A stretch of 6,081 bases of DNA, taken from the NCBI GenBank assembly GCA_023388235.1, contig JAEWGQ010000266.1:1-6081 (forward strand), given 5' to 3'. Source of the stretch: Actinomycetes bacterium. Its GTDB lineage: Bacteria; Actinomycetota; Actinomycetes; Actinomycetales; Cellulomonadaceae. Position 1 is the stretch's first letter, and each line of letters opens with the position of its first letter. The translations under genes were made by a program, and so were the position numbers. The notes beneath the pieces were generated by a model. The model was given only the letters and a program-made list of their open reading frames with translations. It made no database searches and was not told where the DNA came from. This document shows positions 1 to 4,764 of this stretch, one piece after another.

Positions 1-3
1 CAT
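1..3 (-). other. Possible start codon of a divergent gene leaving the window
   Basis: An ATG on the minus strand sits 7 nt downstream of a TACGGT box, exactly as in the cupin gene whose upstream region this arm duplicates. Only the start codon is visible, so nothing can be said of the product. If the repeat is an assembly fold-back, this would simply be a mirrored false copy of the cupin start. Confidence 0.3.
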
Positions 4-10
4 GGCAGCA

Positions 11-16
11 ACCGTA
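11..16 (-). promoter_or_regulatory. Predicted -10 box (TACGGT), minus strand
   Basis: TACGGT fits the actinobacterial TAnnnT -10 pattern and is separated by 7 nt from the minus-strand ATG at 3-1, which would give a leaderless transcript. It is the mirrored copy of the box at 391-396. No good TTGACA-like -35 is visible at 16-18 bp. Confidence 0.35.
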
Positions 17-81
17 GGCGCGGACGGTACCGCCCGGCGGCATGGGCCCGGCCGACGCGCGCCGCACCGGAGGCACCCGCG

Positions 82-102
82 CCGCGCGGGCCGGCCGCGC
101 GG
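82..102. repeat. GC hairpin, 8-bp arms and 5-nt loop
   Basis: CCGCGCGG at 82-89 pairs with the identical self-complementary CCGCGCGG at 95-102 around GCCGG. There is no T-tract on either side, so it is not a classical intrinsic terminator. It could attenuate transcription entering from the left, or be incidental in such GC-rich DNA. Confidence 0.35.
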
Positions 103-202
103 GGGTCGGTGACGTCATCCGGCCGGCCCAACCCCGCGGGCCCGCGGTCCGGCGGCATCCCCCGAACGGGTGGTCGCCCTCGCCGGGTGAGCGCTTCCCT
201 GC

Positions 203-208
203 CTACGG
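203..208 (+). promoter_or_regulatory. Candidate -10 box (TACGGT) of the small ORF
   Basis: The nonamer GCCTACGGT (200-208) is identical to the one containing the cupin -10 (388-396). Transcription starting about 7 nt downstream would give a leader of roughly 24 nt, enough to carry the AAGGAG site before the GTG at 239. No recognisable -35 is seen. Confidence 0.4.
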
Positions 209-225
209 TCGCCGGACGCCGGGGG

Positions 226-231
226 AAGGAG
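226..231 (+). promoter_or_regulatory. Strong ribosome-binding site AAGGAG
   Basis: AAGGAG within GGGGGAAGGAG ends 7 nt before the GTG at 239. It is the best Shine-Dalgarno sequence in the window and the main reason to accept this short reading frame and its GTG start. Most other genes here are leaderless or translationally coupled. Confidence 0.7.
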
Positions 232-238
232 CACGACG

Positions 239-355
239 GTGTGCGACGACGAGCAGGAGCGGGTGCCGCAGGGCATCGAACGGGCGCGGGCGCAGCACGC
301 GGACCTGCCGCGGGTGCCGCGGCAGCGGGGCGAGCCCGACGAGGACGAGTCCTAG
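239..355 (+). CDS. Small charged hypothetical protein, 38 aa
   Basis: I do not recognise this protein and assign no function. The frame runs from a GTG with an ideal AAGGAG site 7 nt upstream to a TAG, giving 38 residues that begin MCDDEQERVP and end GEPDEDES. Both termini are acidic and the middle is rich in Arg, Gln and Pro. There is no signal peptide or membrane segment, and the single Cys is residue 2. It is probably soluble and largely disordered, apart from a possible short helix over residues 11-21. It lies 48 bp upstream of the cupin gene on the same strand, wholly between the arms of the 37-bp inverted repeat. The cupin has its own promoter, so an operon is not needed. The support for a real gene is the ribosome-binding site, the in-frame stop and a candidate -10 box at a suitable distance; conservation cannot be judged here. 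Confidence 0.55.
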   Translation: MCDDEQERVPQGIERARAQHADLPRVPRQRGEPDEDES

Positions 356-369
356 CGCCCGTCCCCCGC

Positions 370-406
370 CCGGGCGGTACCGTCCGCGCCTACGGTTGCT
401 GCCATG
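370..406. repeat. Right arm of the 37-bp inverted repeat
   Basis: This arm is the exact reverse complement of 1-37. It ends with the ATG of the cupin gene, so it spans the whole core promoter and start codon. Its inner part contains an imperfect 16-bp palindrome (371-386, 7 of 8 pairs matching) centred on GGTACC, just upstream of the -10 box. An operator is possible, but such palindromes are also expected by chance at this GC content. Confidence 0.9.
391..396 (+). promoter_or_regulatory. -10 box (TACGGT) of the leaderless cupin gene
   Basis: TACGGT is followed by 7 nt and then the ATG at 404, so the predicted transcription start coincides with the start codon. No Shine-Dalgarno sequence precedes the ATG, which fits leaderless translation. 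A -35 element is not apparent. Confidence 0.55.
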
Positions 407-727
407 CAGATCGAGGACGTGGCCCTCTCCCCGCTCGAGGGCGTGCCGGGGGTCGCCATGAGCATGCTCGCGCCCGGGACCACCGCCGAGCTCGTCCGGG
501 TGGACCTCGCGGTCATCGAGCCCGGCGCGTCGCTGCCCCGGCACCCCGCCGGGCGCGACCAGGTGTTCGTCGTGGTCTCGGGTCGGGGCCGCGTGGCCAC
601 GGACGACGACGTCGAGCACCAGGTCCGGGCGGGTTCCGTCGTGCGCTGGTCGGCGGGCGAGCAGCACACCTCGTGGGCGGACACCACGATGACGGTGGTC
701 ATCGTCCAGCGGCGCGCAGCGGGCTGA
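404..727 (+). CDS. Small single-domain cupin protein
   Basis: This is a 107-residue protein with the size and pattern of a one-domain cupin, a beta-barrel fold that often binds a metal or small ligand. Cupin motif 1 lies at about 41-62 (PGASLPRH, then VFVVVSGRG) and motif 2 at about 77-90 (GSVVRW, then AGEQHTSW). The usual metal set of motif 1 is incomplete: His47 is present, but the second His is Pro48 and the Glu position is Gln53. Motif 2 keeps His88. Metal binding may therefore be weak or absent, and a binding or sensing role is as likely as catalysis. The substrate is unknown. There is no signal peptide, so it is cytosolic. The ATG is favoured by the -10 box ending 7 nt upstream. Its stop faces the stop of the phosphatase gene 47 bp away. 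The family call is fairly sure; the role is open. Confidence 0.85.
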   Translation: MQIEDVALSPLEGVPGVAMSMLAPGTTAELVRVDLAVIEPGASLPRHPAGRDQVFVVVSGRGRVATDDDVEHQVRAGSVVRWSAGEQHTSWADTTMTVVIVQRRAAG

Positions 728-779
728 CGGACGGGCGGCCCGGCGGCGCGGACGACCCGCGCGGCGGACGACCGTCAGC
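723..779. terminator. Possible bidirectional terminator between convergent genes
   Basis: GCTGACGG (723-730) and CCGTCAGC (772-779) are perfect 8-bp inverted repeats, each containing the stop codon of one of the two convergent genes. A 6-bp GC stem with a 5-nt loop (746-762) sits inside. There is no T-tract, as is common in high-GC actinobacteria, so termination is inferred from position and symmetry. Confidence 0.4.
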
Positions 780-1557
780 GCCCGGACCAGCCCTCGCTCG
801 GGGCGCCGGCGACGGCCACCTCGTCCCGCTTGTCCTCGAACAGCCGGATGATGCTCACGGACGCCGGCGCGACGCGCAGCTGGCTCCACGACCCGGGGTT
901 CGCGCCCATCGTCCGGCCCAGCGCCGCCCGGATCGCCACCGCGTGCGACACCACGACCACCGTGCGGTCGGTCCCGGCCGCGAGCAGGGCGTCCAGGCCG
1001 GCCCCGATCCGCTCCCCCACGTCGGCGATGGACTCGCCGCCCTCGGGCCGGATGTCGGCCCGGGTGTGCCAGGGCTCCAGCAGGCCGGGCCAGCGCTCCT
1101 CGATCTGCTCCGCGGTCAGGCCCTGCCACGCCCCGAAGTGCGCCTCCTGGAACGCCGGGTCGACCCGCGGCGTCAGGCCGAGGTGCTCGCCGATCACCGC
1201 GGCGGTCTCCTGGGTGCGGACCATCGGGGAGGCGATGAGCTCGGTCGGGAACGGGATGTCGCCCCACAGGTCGTGGCCCACGCGGCGCACGAGCTCCCCC
1301 GCGGCGGCGGCCTGCGCCCGGCCGCGCGCGGTGAGCGACGGGCCGGGCTCGGACGACCCGGAGTAGCCGCGCGACACGGTCATCTCGGTCTCGCCGTGCC
1401 GCACGAGGATGACGGTGACCGGCTGGGCGTCGTCGAACCGGACGGCGGCCCCGGACGGGCGGGGCCGGCGGGCGGGCGGGGCCGGCGGCGCGGGGGTCCC
1501 GGCCTCCGGCTCCAGCGGCGCGGCCGTGCTGTCCGGGCCCGGCCCCGCGGCGGCCAT
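775..1557 (-). CDS. Histidine phosphatase (phosphatase half of the RNase HI/acid phosphatase family)
   Basis: This 260-residue histidine-phosphatase (phosphoglycerate-mutase fold) protein probably removes phosphate from a small metabolite through a phospho-histidine intermediate. The catalytic core starts at about residue 47. The RHGE motif (Arg53, His54, Glu56) carries the nucleophile, Arg114 lies in SPMVRTQET, Glu138 lies in EAHFGAWQG as likely acid/base, and His205 lies in VVSHAVAIR. Residues 1-45 are a low-complexity Pro/Ala-rich tail. The third place in this operon, and the SRGYSG and GAWQGLT motifs, match the C-terminal half of the bifunctional RNase HI/acid phosphatase of actinobacteria (Rv2228c type). 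No RNase H domain precedes it, and the tail looks like the former interdomain linker. In Rv2228c-type proteins the phosphatase half has been linked to alpha-ribazole phosphatase (CobC) activity, but the substrate here is unproven. The ATG overlaps the upstream stop as TGATG, which supports this start and translational coupling. Confidence 0.85.
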   Translation of the reverse strand: MAAAGPGPDSTAAPLEPEAGTPAPPAPPARRPRPSGAAVRFDDAQPVTVILVRHGETEMTVSRGYSGSSEPGPSLTARGRAQAAAAGELVRRVGHDLWGDIPFPTELIASPMVRTQETAAVIGEHLGLTPRVDPAFQEAHFGAWQGLTAEQIEERWPGLLEPWHTRADIRPEGGESIADVGERIGAGLDALLAAGTDRTVVVVSHAVAIRAALGRTMGANPGSWSQLRVAPASVSIIRLFEDKRDEVAVAGAPSEGWSGR

Positions 1558-2297
1558 CAGAACGCGTCCTCGCCGCGGACCAGGATGCGGCCGGAGTCCT
1601 CGCAGTACACGATCTCGTCCGCCGGGGTGGCCTTGATCGCGGCGAGCTCGGTGGCGGGCACCGGCATGCCGCTGCCCTCGGACCGCCCGTGCCGCAGGGC
1701 CGCGACGGCGACGCCGCCGAACCGGGCGCGCAGCTTGTCGTAGAGCTGGATCAGCCGGTCCTCGAGCGTCGCGGCGAGCGCGTCCCGCTCGGCCCGCACC
1801 ACGGCGGCCTGCTGGTCGATGACGGCGACCTCGGCGTCCCGCTCGGCGGCGACGCCGGCGCGCTCGTTGAGGAGCGCCGCGTGGGCGGTGGTGAGCTCGC
1901 CGAGCGCCGACTCGTGCGCCTCCAGCCGCTCCATCGCCTCGAGCTCGACCTCCTCGAGGTCCCCCTGGCGCCGCGCCAGCGACGCGATCTCGCTCTGCAG
2001 CGCCTGCAGGTCCTTGGCGCTGCCCGCGCCGGAGTCGAGCCGGGCCTGGTCACGCGCGGCGCGGTCGCGGACCTGCTGCACGTCGGCCTCGGCCTTGGTG
2101 ACCTCGCGCCGGATGTCCCCGACGGCGGTGCGGGAGGCCGCGACGGCGGTGTCCAGGTCCGCCAGGCGGGCGTCGAGCTCGGCGATCCGGGCGTGCGCGG
2201 CGAGCGCCGAGCGCTTGTGCGCGAGCTGGTCGAGCCGGGTGTCGAGCGCCTGCAGCTCCAGGAGCCGCTGCTGGTCCTGGGGGGTGGCCTTGGTCAC
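1557..2297 (-). CDS. Coiled-coil protein with degenerate C4 zinc ribbon (Rv2229c-like)
   Basis: This 246-residue protein belongs to the family of a long helical coiled-coil hairpin followed by a C-terminal zinc ribbon (Pfam zf-RING_7 type; relatives include mycobacterial Rv2229c, chlamydial CT398 and Helicobacter HP0958/FlgZ). Residues about 5-190 are nearly all charged and heptad-like, with a break near 88-95 (DSGAGSAKD) that probably forms the hairpin tip. The ribbon region is about 200-242. Where the family has two CxxC knuckles, this protein reads RSEGSG (Ser206, Ser209) and YCEDSG (Cys232, Ser235), so only one of four cysteines remains and zinc binding is unlikely. The rest of the ribbon, including ADEIV and GRILVR, is well kept, so this is not simple decay. 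The GTG start overlaps the Nif3 stop by 4 nt (GTGA). The molecular role in actinobacteria is unknown; a scaffold or protein-binding role is plausible. Confidence 0.85.
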   Translation of the reverse strand: MTKATPQDQQRLLELQALDTRLDQLAHKRSALAAHARIAELDARLADLDTAVAASRTAVGDIRREVTKAEADVQQVRDRAARDQARLDSGAGSAKDLQALQSEIASLARRQGDLEEVELEAMERLEAHESALGELTTAHAALLNERAGVAAERDAEVAVIDQQAAVVRAERDALAATLEDRLIQLYDKLRARFGGVAVAALRHGRSEGSGMPVPATELAAIKATPADEIVYCEDSGRILVRGEDAF

Positions 2298-3514
2298 GGG
2301 TGGTGTCCTTCCGATCCGGTGCTGCGGGGCACCCCGGGGACGCGGCCGGTCCACGGGTCGGTGCGCAGGGTGCTGACGCGGGTCTCCACCGTAGTGCCGT
2401 GCGCCGCGAGGTCGGCACGCAGGTCGCGCTCGGCGCCGGCGAGCCACGGCCACTCCGACGCGAAGTGCGCGGCGTCGACCAGGTACGGGGGGCTGGCCGC
2501 GGCGCCGCGCGCGGCGAACTCCGCCTGCTCGCGCAGCTCCGAGGCGGGGTGGTGCCGCAGGTCGGCGGTCAGGTAGACGTCGGCGGCGGACGCGCGGACG
2601 GCGTCGAACAGCGAGTCGCCCGACCCCCCGACCACGGCGACGGTGCGCACGGTCGCGTCGGCCGGCCCGGCGTACCGGATGCCCTGCACCGTCTCGGGCA
2701 GCACCGCGGCGACCCGCTCGGCGAACGCGTGCAGGGTCACCGGCTCCGCGAGGTGCCCGACCCGGCCGGTGCCGGTCGGCCCGTCCCAGCGGGCGAGCTC
2801 GAGGACGTCGAACGCCGGCTCCTCGTACGGGTGGGCGGCGCGCATCGCCGCCACCACGGCGGTCCGCAGCCGGCGCGGCGCCACCATCTCGACCCGCGCC
2901 TCCACCACCCGGGTGACCTCGCCGGCCCGCCCGATCGCCGGCGACGCGTCCGCCGTGGGCGTGAACGTGCCCTCGCCCGTGGTGGTCCAGGCGCAGCGGC
3001 GGTACTCCCCGAGCGCCCCCGCGCCCGCGGCGGCCAGGGCGTCGACCATCCGCTCCGCGTCGGCGGCGGGGACGAGGACGACGTGCTTGTCGAGCGCCGC
3101 GGACGGCGCGGGGACCAGCGGCCGGGTGTCGCGCAGGTCCAGCAGCCGGGCCAGCTCGTCGGCGACGCCACCGACCGCCGCGTCCGCGTTGGTGTGCGCG
3201 GCGTACAGGGCGATGCCGGCGCGCGTCAGGCGGTGCAGCAGCGCGCCCTTCGCGGTGGTGGCGGCGACGGAGTGCACGCCGCGCAGCAGCAGCGGGTGGT
3301 GCACGAGCACCAGGTCCGCGCCCCAGGCGACCGCCTCGTCCGCCACGGCCGCGACCGGGTCGACGGCGAGCAGCACCCGGCGGACCGGCTGGTCGGGGTC
3401 GCCCGCGACCAGGCCGACCCGGTCCCACGACTCGGCGGTGGCGGGCGGGTACCGGCGCTCCAGCAGCCGGACGACGTCCGCGAGGGTGGCGACGGGCTCG
3501 GGCGTGGTGCTCAC
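2294..3514 (-). CDS. Nif3/DUF34-family dinuclear metal protein
   Basis: This 406-residue Nif3-like (DUF34) protein belongs to a widely conserved family that forms toroidal hexamers with a two-metal site. Databases often label the family GTP cyclohydrolase I type 2, but its cellular role is unsettled. The expected ligands are visible: His72-His73 in VHHPLLLRG, Asp111 in HTNAD, and His350 with Glu354 in DAAHFASE. A GGSGDS loop (296-301) and DLRHHPASE (318-326) complete the C-terminal lobe. The long middle insert (about 130-250, with HPYEEPAFD at 228-236) is the PII/CutA-like domain of the longer Nif3 forms, and the total length fits that class. I chose the GTG at 3514 because a TAGGTT -10 box ends 7 nt upstream. 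The frame stays open to an ATG at 3583, but those extra 23 residues are low-complexity and would lie across the promoter. It is the first gene of a coupled three-gene operon. Nif3 next to a zinc-ribbon coiled-coil gene recurs in distant bacteria (for example HP0959/HP0958), suggesting a shared task. Confidence 0.92.
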   Translation of the reverse strand: MSTTPEPVATLADVVRLLERRYPPATAESWDRVGLVAGDPDQPVRRVLLAVDPVAAVADEAVAWGADLVLVHHPLLLRGVHSVAATTAKGALLHRLTRAGIALYAAHTNADAAVGGVADELARLLDLRDTRPLVPAPSAALDKHVVLVPAADAERMVDALAAAGAGALGEYRRCAWTTTGEGTFTPTADASPAIGRAGEVTRVVEARVEMVAPRRLRTAVVAAMRAAHPYEEPAFDVLELARWDGPTGTGRVGHLAEPVTLHAFAERVAAVLPETVQGIRYAGPADATVRTVAVVGGSGDSLFDAVRASAADVYLTADLRHHPASELREQAEFAARGAAASPPYLVDAAHFASEWPWLAGAERDLRADLAAHGTTVETRVSTLRTDPWTGRVPGVPRSTGSEGHHP

Positions 3515-3521
3515 GCGGTCG

Positions 3522-3527
3522 AACCTA
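3522..3527 (-). promoter_or_regulatory. -10 box (TAGGTT) of the Nif3 operon
   Basis: On the minus strand TAGGTT is followed by 7 nt and the GTG start, the same leaderless geometry as the cupin gene. It is probably the sole promoter for all three genes, because the downstream two overlap their predecessors. No clear -35 is seen. Confidence 0.6.
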
Positions 3528-3582
3528 CCGGTGCCCGGCGCGCCCCGCCGCCGTCCCGCACCGGCCGCCGCGGGGGGCGCCA

Positions 3583-3658
3583 CGTCGGGGCCGTCGCGGC
3601 CGTCAGCGCCCGTCAGGGCCCGTCAAGGCACGTCGGGCCCGTCCCGTCCCGTCAGGGC
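3583..3658. repeat. Imperfect ~10-bp tandem repeat (CGTCrGGGCC)
   Basis: Nine consecutive units begin with CGTC, with lengths of about 9, 9, 10, 10, 10, 9, 5, 5 and 9 nt. The most regular are CGTCAGCGCC, CGTCAGGGCC and CGTCAAGGCA (3601-3630). The last unit contains the stop codon of the dehydrogenase gene, and the array fills most of the gap to the Nif3 promoter. Units form short hairpins such as GCCC-GTCA-GGGC (3608-3619), which on the minus strand could slow or end transcription from the dehydrogenase. Unit lengths in multiples of five suggest slippage. Confidence 0.75.
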
Positions 3659-4701
3659 AGCAGCATCGACTTGATCGCGCGCCGCTCGTCCATCGCCGCG
3701 TACGCCTCCGCCACCTCGTCGAGCGGCAGCACGAGGTCGAACACCTTGCCCGGGTTGATCGCCCCCGACCACACGTCGGCCGCGAGCTCCTCCAGGTACG
3801 CGCGCACGGGCGCGACGCCGCCGCACACGCCGACGTTGGTGGAGAACATCTGCGGCACCGGCAGCTCCGGGCCGCCGGCGGGGACGCCCACGAACCCGAC
3901 CCGGCCGCCCGGGCGGGCGGTGTCCAGCGCCTGCTGCATGGACTCCTTGGTGCCGACGCACTCCAGCACCTGGTCCGGCCCGACGCCGCCGAGCAGGTCC
4001 CGCACCGCGGCGGCGCCTTCGTCGCCCCGCTCGGCCACGACGTCGGTCGCCCCGAACTCGCGGGCCAGCGCCTGCCGCGACGCGTGCCGGGACATCGCGA
4101 CGACGCGCTCGGCGCCCAGGCGGCGGGCGGCGATCACCGCGCACAGCCCCACGGCGCCGTCACCCACGACCGCGACCGTCGACCCGGGGCGGACGCCGGC
4201 GGACAGCGCGGCGTGGTGGCCGGTGCCCATGACGTCCGTCAGCGTGAGGACGCTCGGGAGCAGGTCCGCGTCCGGGTGGTCGGGCATCGCGACCAGGGTG
4301 CCGTCGGCGAGCGGGACGCGGACGTACTCCCCCTGGCCGGCGTCGGTGAACAGGCCCTCGGCGTCCGGGCCGCCCCAGCCGCTCGACCGCTCGCACGACG
4401 TGTGCACGCCGTTGCGGCAGTGCGGGCACGTGCCGTCGGACACCATGAACGGCGCGACGACGAACTGCCCGGGCCGCAGCGTGCGGACGTCCGCGCCGAC
4501 CTCCTCGACCACCCCGACGAACTCGTGCCCGATGCGGTGCGGCTCGCGGGTGGGCCGCACCCCCCGGTACGGCCACAGGTCGGAGCCGCACACGCACGAC
4601 GCCACGACCCGCACCAGGGCGTCGGTCGGGCGCTGGACGGTCGGGTCCGGAACCTGCTCGAGGCGGACGTCGTGGGGGCCGTGGATGAGAGTCGCGCGCA
4701 C
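3652..4701 (-). CDS. Zinc-dependent alcohol dehydrogenase (MDR family)
   Basis: This 349-residue medium-chain dehydrogenase/reductase probably oxidises an alcohol or reduces an aldehyde or ketone with NAD(P); the substrate cannot be told from sequence. The catalytic zinc site shows Cys38 (CGSDLWPY) and His59-Glu60 (GHEFVGVVEEVG). The structural-zinc lobe has Cys92, Cys95 and Cys103 (CPHC and HTSC) instead of the usual four cysteines. The subfamily with this DGTC and HTSC pattern may characteristically lack one. The Rossmann fold starts at about 174, with GDGAVG at 180-185. ECVGT (247-251) and the C-terminal VFDLVLPLDEVAEAY are typical of the family, and the length is normal. Start is the GTG at 4701, with a -10 box 6 nt upstream. 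It is transcribed away from the SRAP gene and ends inside the tandem repeat 138 bp before the Nif3 start. That operon has its own promoter, so this is probably a single-gene unit. A quinone reductase or polyol dehydrogenase remains possible. Confidence 0.92.
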   Translation of the reverse strand: MRATLIHGPHDVRLEQVPDPTVQRPTDALVRVVASCVCGSDLWPYRGVRPTREPHRIGHEFVGVVEEVGADVRTLRPGQFVVAPFMVSDGTCPHCRNGVHTSCERSSGWGGPDAEGLFTDAGQGEYVRVPLADGTLVAMPDHPDADLLPSVLTLTDVMGTGHHAALSAGVRPGSTVAVVGDGAVGLCAVIAARRLGAERVVAMSRHASRQALAREFGATDVVAERGDEGAAAVRDLLGGVGPDQVLECVGTKESMQQALDTARPGGRVGFVGVPAGGPELPVPQMFSTNVGVCGGVAPVRAYLEELAADVWSGAINPGKVFDLVLPLDEVAEAYAAMDERRAIKSMLLP

Positions 4702-4707
4702 ACCGGA

Positions 4708-4713
4708 AGCCTA
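4708..4713 (-). promoter_or_regulatory. -10 box (TAGGCT) of the dehydrogenase gene
   Basis: On the minus strand TAGGCT lies 6 nt before the GTG start, consistent with a leaderless transcript. It sits in the 63-bp region shared with the divergent SRAP gene, so the two promoters lie very close. The octamer CCGGAAGC occurs twice in this region (4703-4710 and 4741-4748) and could mark a shared regulator, though this is weak evidence. Confidence 0.5.
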
Positions 4714-4752
4714 CGGCGCACGCGGGCGCTGGTCCTGCGGCCGGAAGCACCG

Positions 4753-4758
4753 CACACT
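4753..4758 (+). promoter_or_regulatory. Weak candidate -10 box (CACACT) of the SRAP gene
   Basis: CACACT keeps the A at position 2 and T at position 6 of the -10 consensus and ends 6 nt before the ATG, matching the leaderless spacing elsewhere in the window. There is no Shine-Dalgarno sequence before the ATG. I see no palindromic SOS box of the GAAC-N4-GTTC type in the 63-bp gap, so LexA control is not supported. Confidence 0.3.
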
Positions 4759-4764
4759 GGCCGC

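Larger units (their letters stand above)
1..37. repeat. Left arm of a perfect 37-bp inverted repeat
   Basis: These bases are the exact reverse complement of 370-406, with 37 of 37 matching and pairing lost at the next inner base. The outer limit is cut by the window edge, so the repeat may be longer. The arm contains a CAT (an ATG on the minus strand), an ACCGTA (TACGGT on the minus strand) and a KpnI-like GGTACC core. The match is far too long to be chance. It could be a real duplicated promoter, the border of an invertible segment, or a fold-back assembly artefact at a contig end. Confidence 0.9.
38..238. other. Gene-free stretch with GC-rich palindromes
   Basis: I find no convincing gene here. 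The stretch holds a hairpin with 8-bp arms and a 5-nt loop (82-102), the palindrome TGACGTCA (110-117) and a 14-bp perfect palindrome CCGCGGGCCCGCGG (134-147). Short GC palindromes are expected at this base composition, so only the hairpin and the 14-mer deserve attention. The 3' end carries the candidate promoter and ribosome-binding site of the small ORF that follows. Confidence 0.6.

Noticed and set aside
110..117. TGACGTCA palindrome as a regulator site
   Set aside because: A single 8-bp palindrome without a partner site or sensible distance to a promoter is not enough evidence.
203..1267. 354-codon minus-strand frame opposite the cupin
   Set aside because: It overlaps the real phosphatase gene in another frame and consists of low-complexity residues.
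109..1743. 544-codon plus-strand frame, and 139-codon frame at 42-461
   Set aside because: Both are Arg/Gly/Pro-rich with no domain, and cross the small ORF, the cupin and the opposite phosphatase gene in the wrong frame.
1557..3428. Open frame reading from inside Nif3 through the coiled-coil gene as one 623-residue protein
   Set aside because: The part upstream of 2297 is an Arg/Ala/Gly-rich out-of-frame reading of Nif3. The real gene starts at the GTG overlapping the Nif3 stop.
3519..3531. TCGAAC half-site resembling an actinobacterial LexA box
   Set aside because: The other half (GTTCGA) is missing; the sequence overlaps the Nif3 -10 box and is not palindromic.
3583..3658. Tandem repeat considered as a CRISPR array
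   Set aside because: Units of about 10 bp are contiguous with no spacers, and there are no cas genes.
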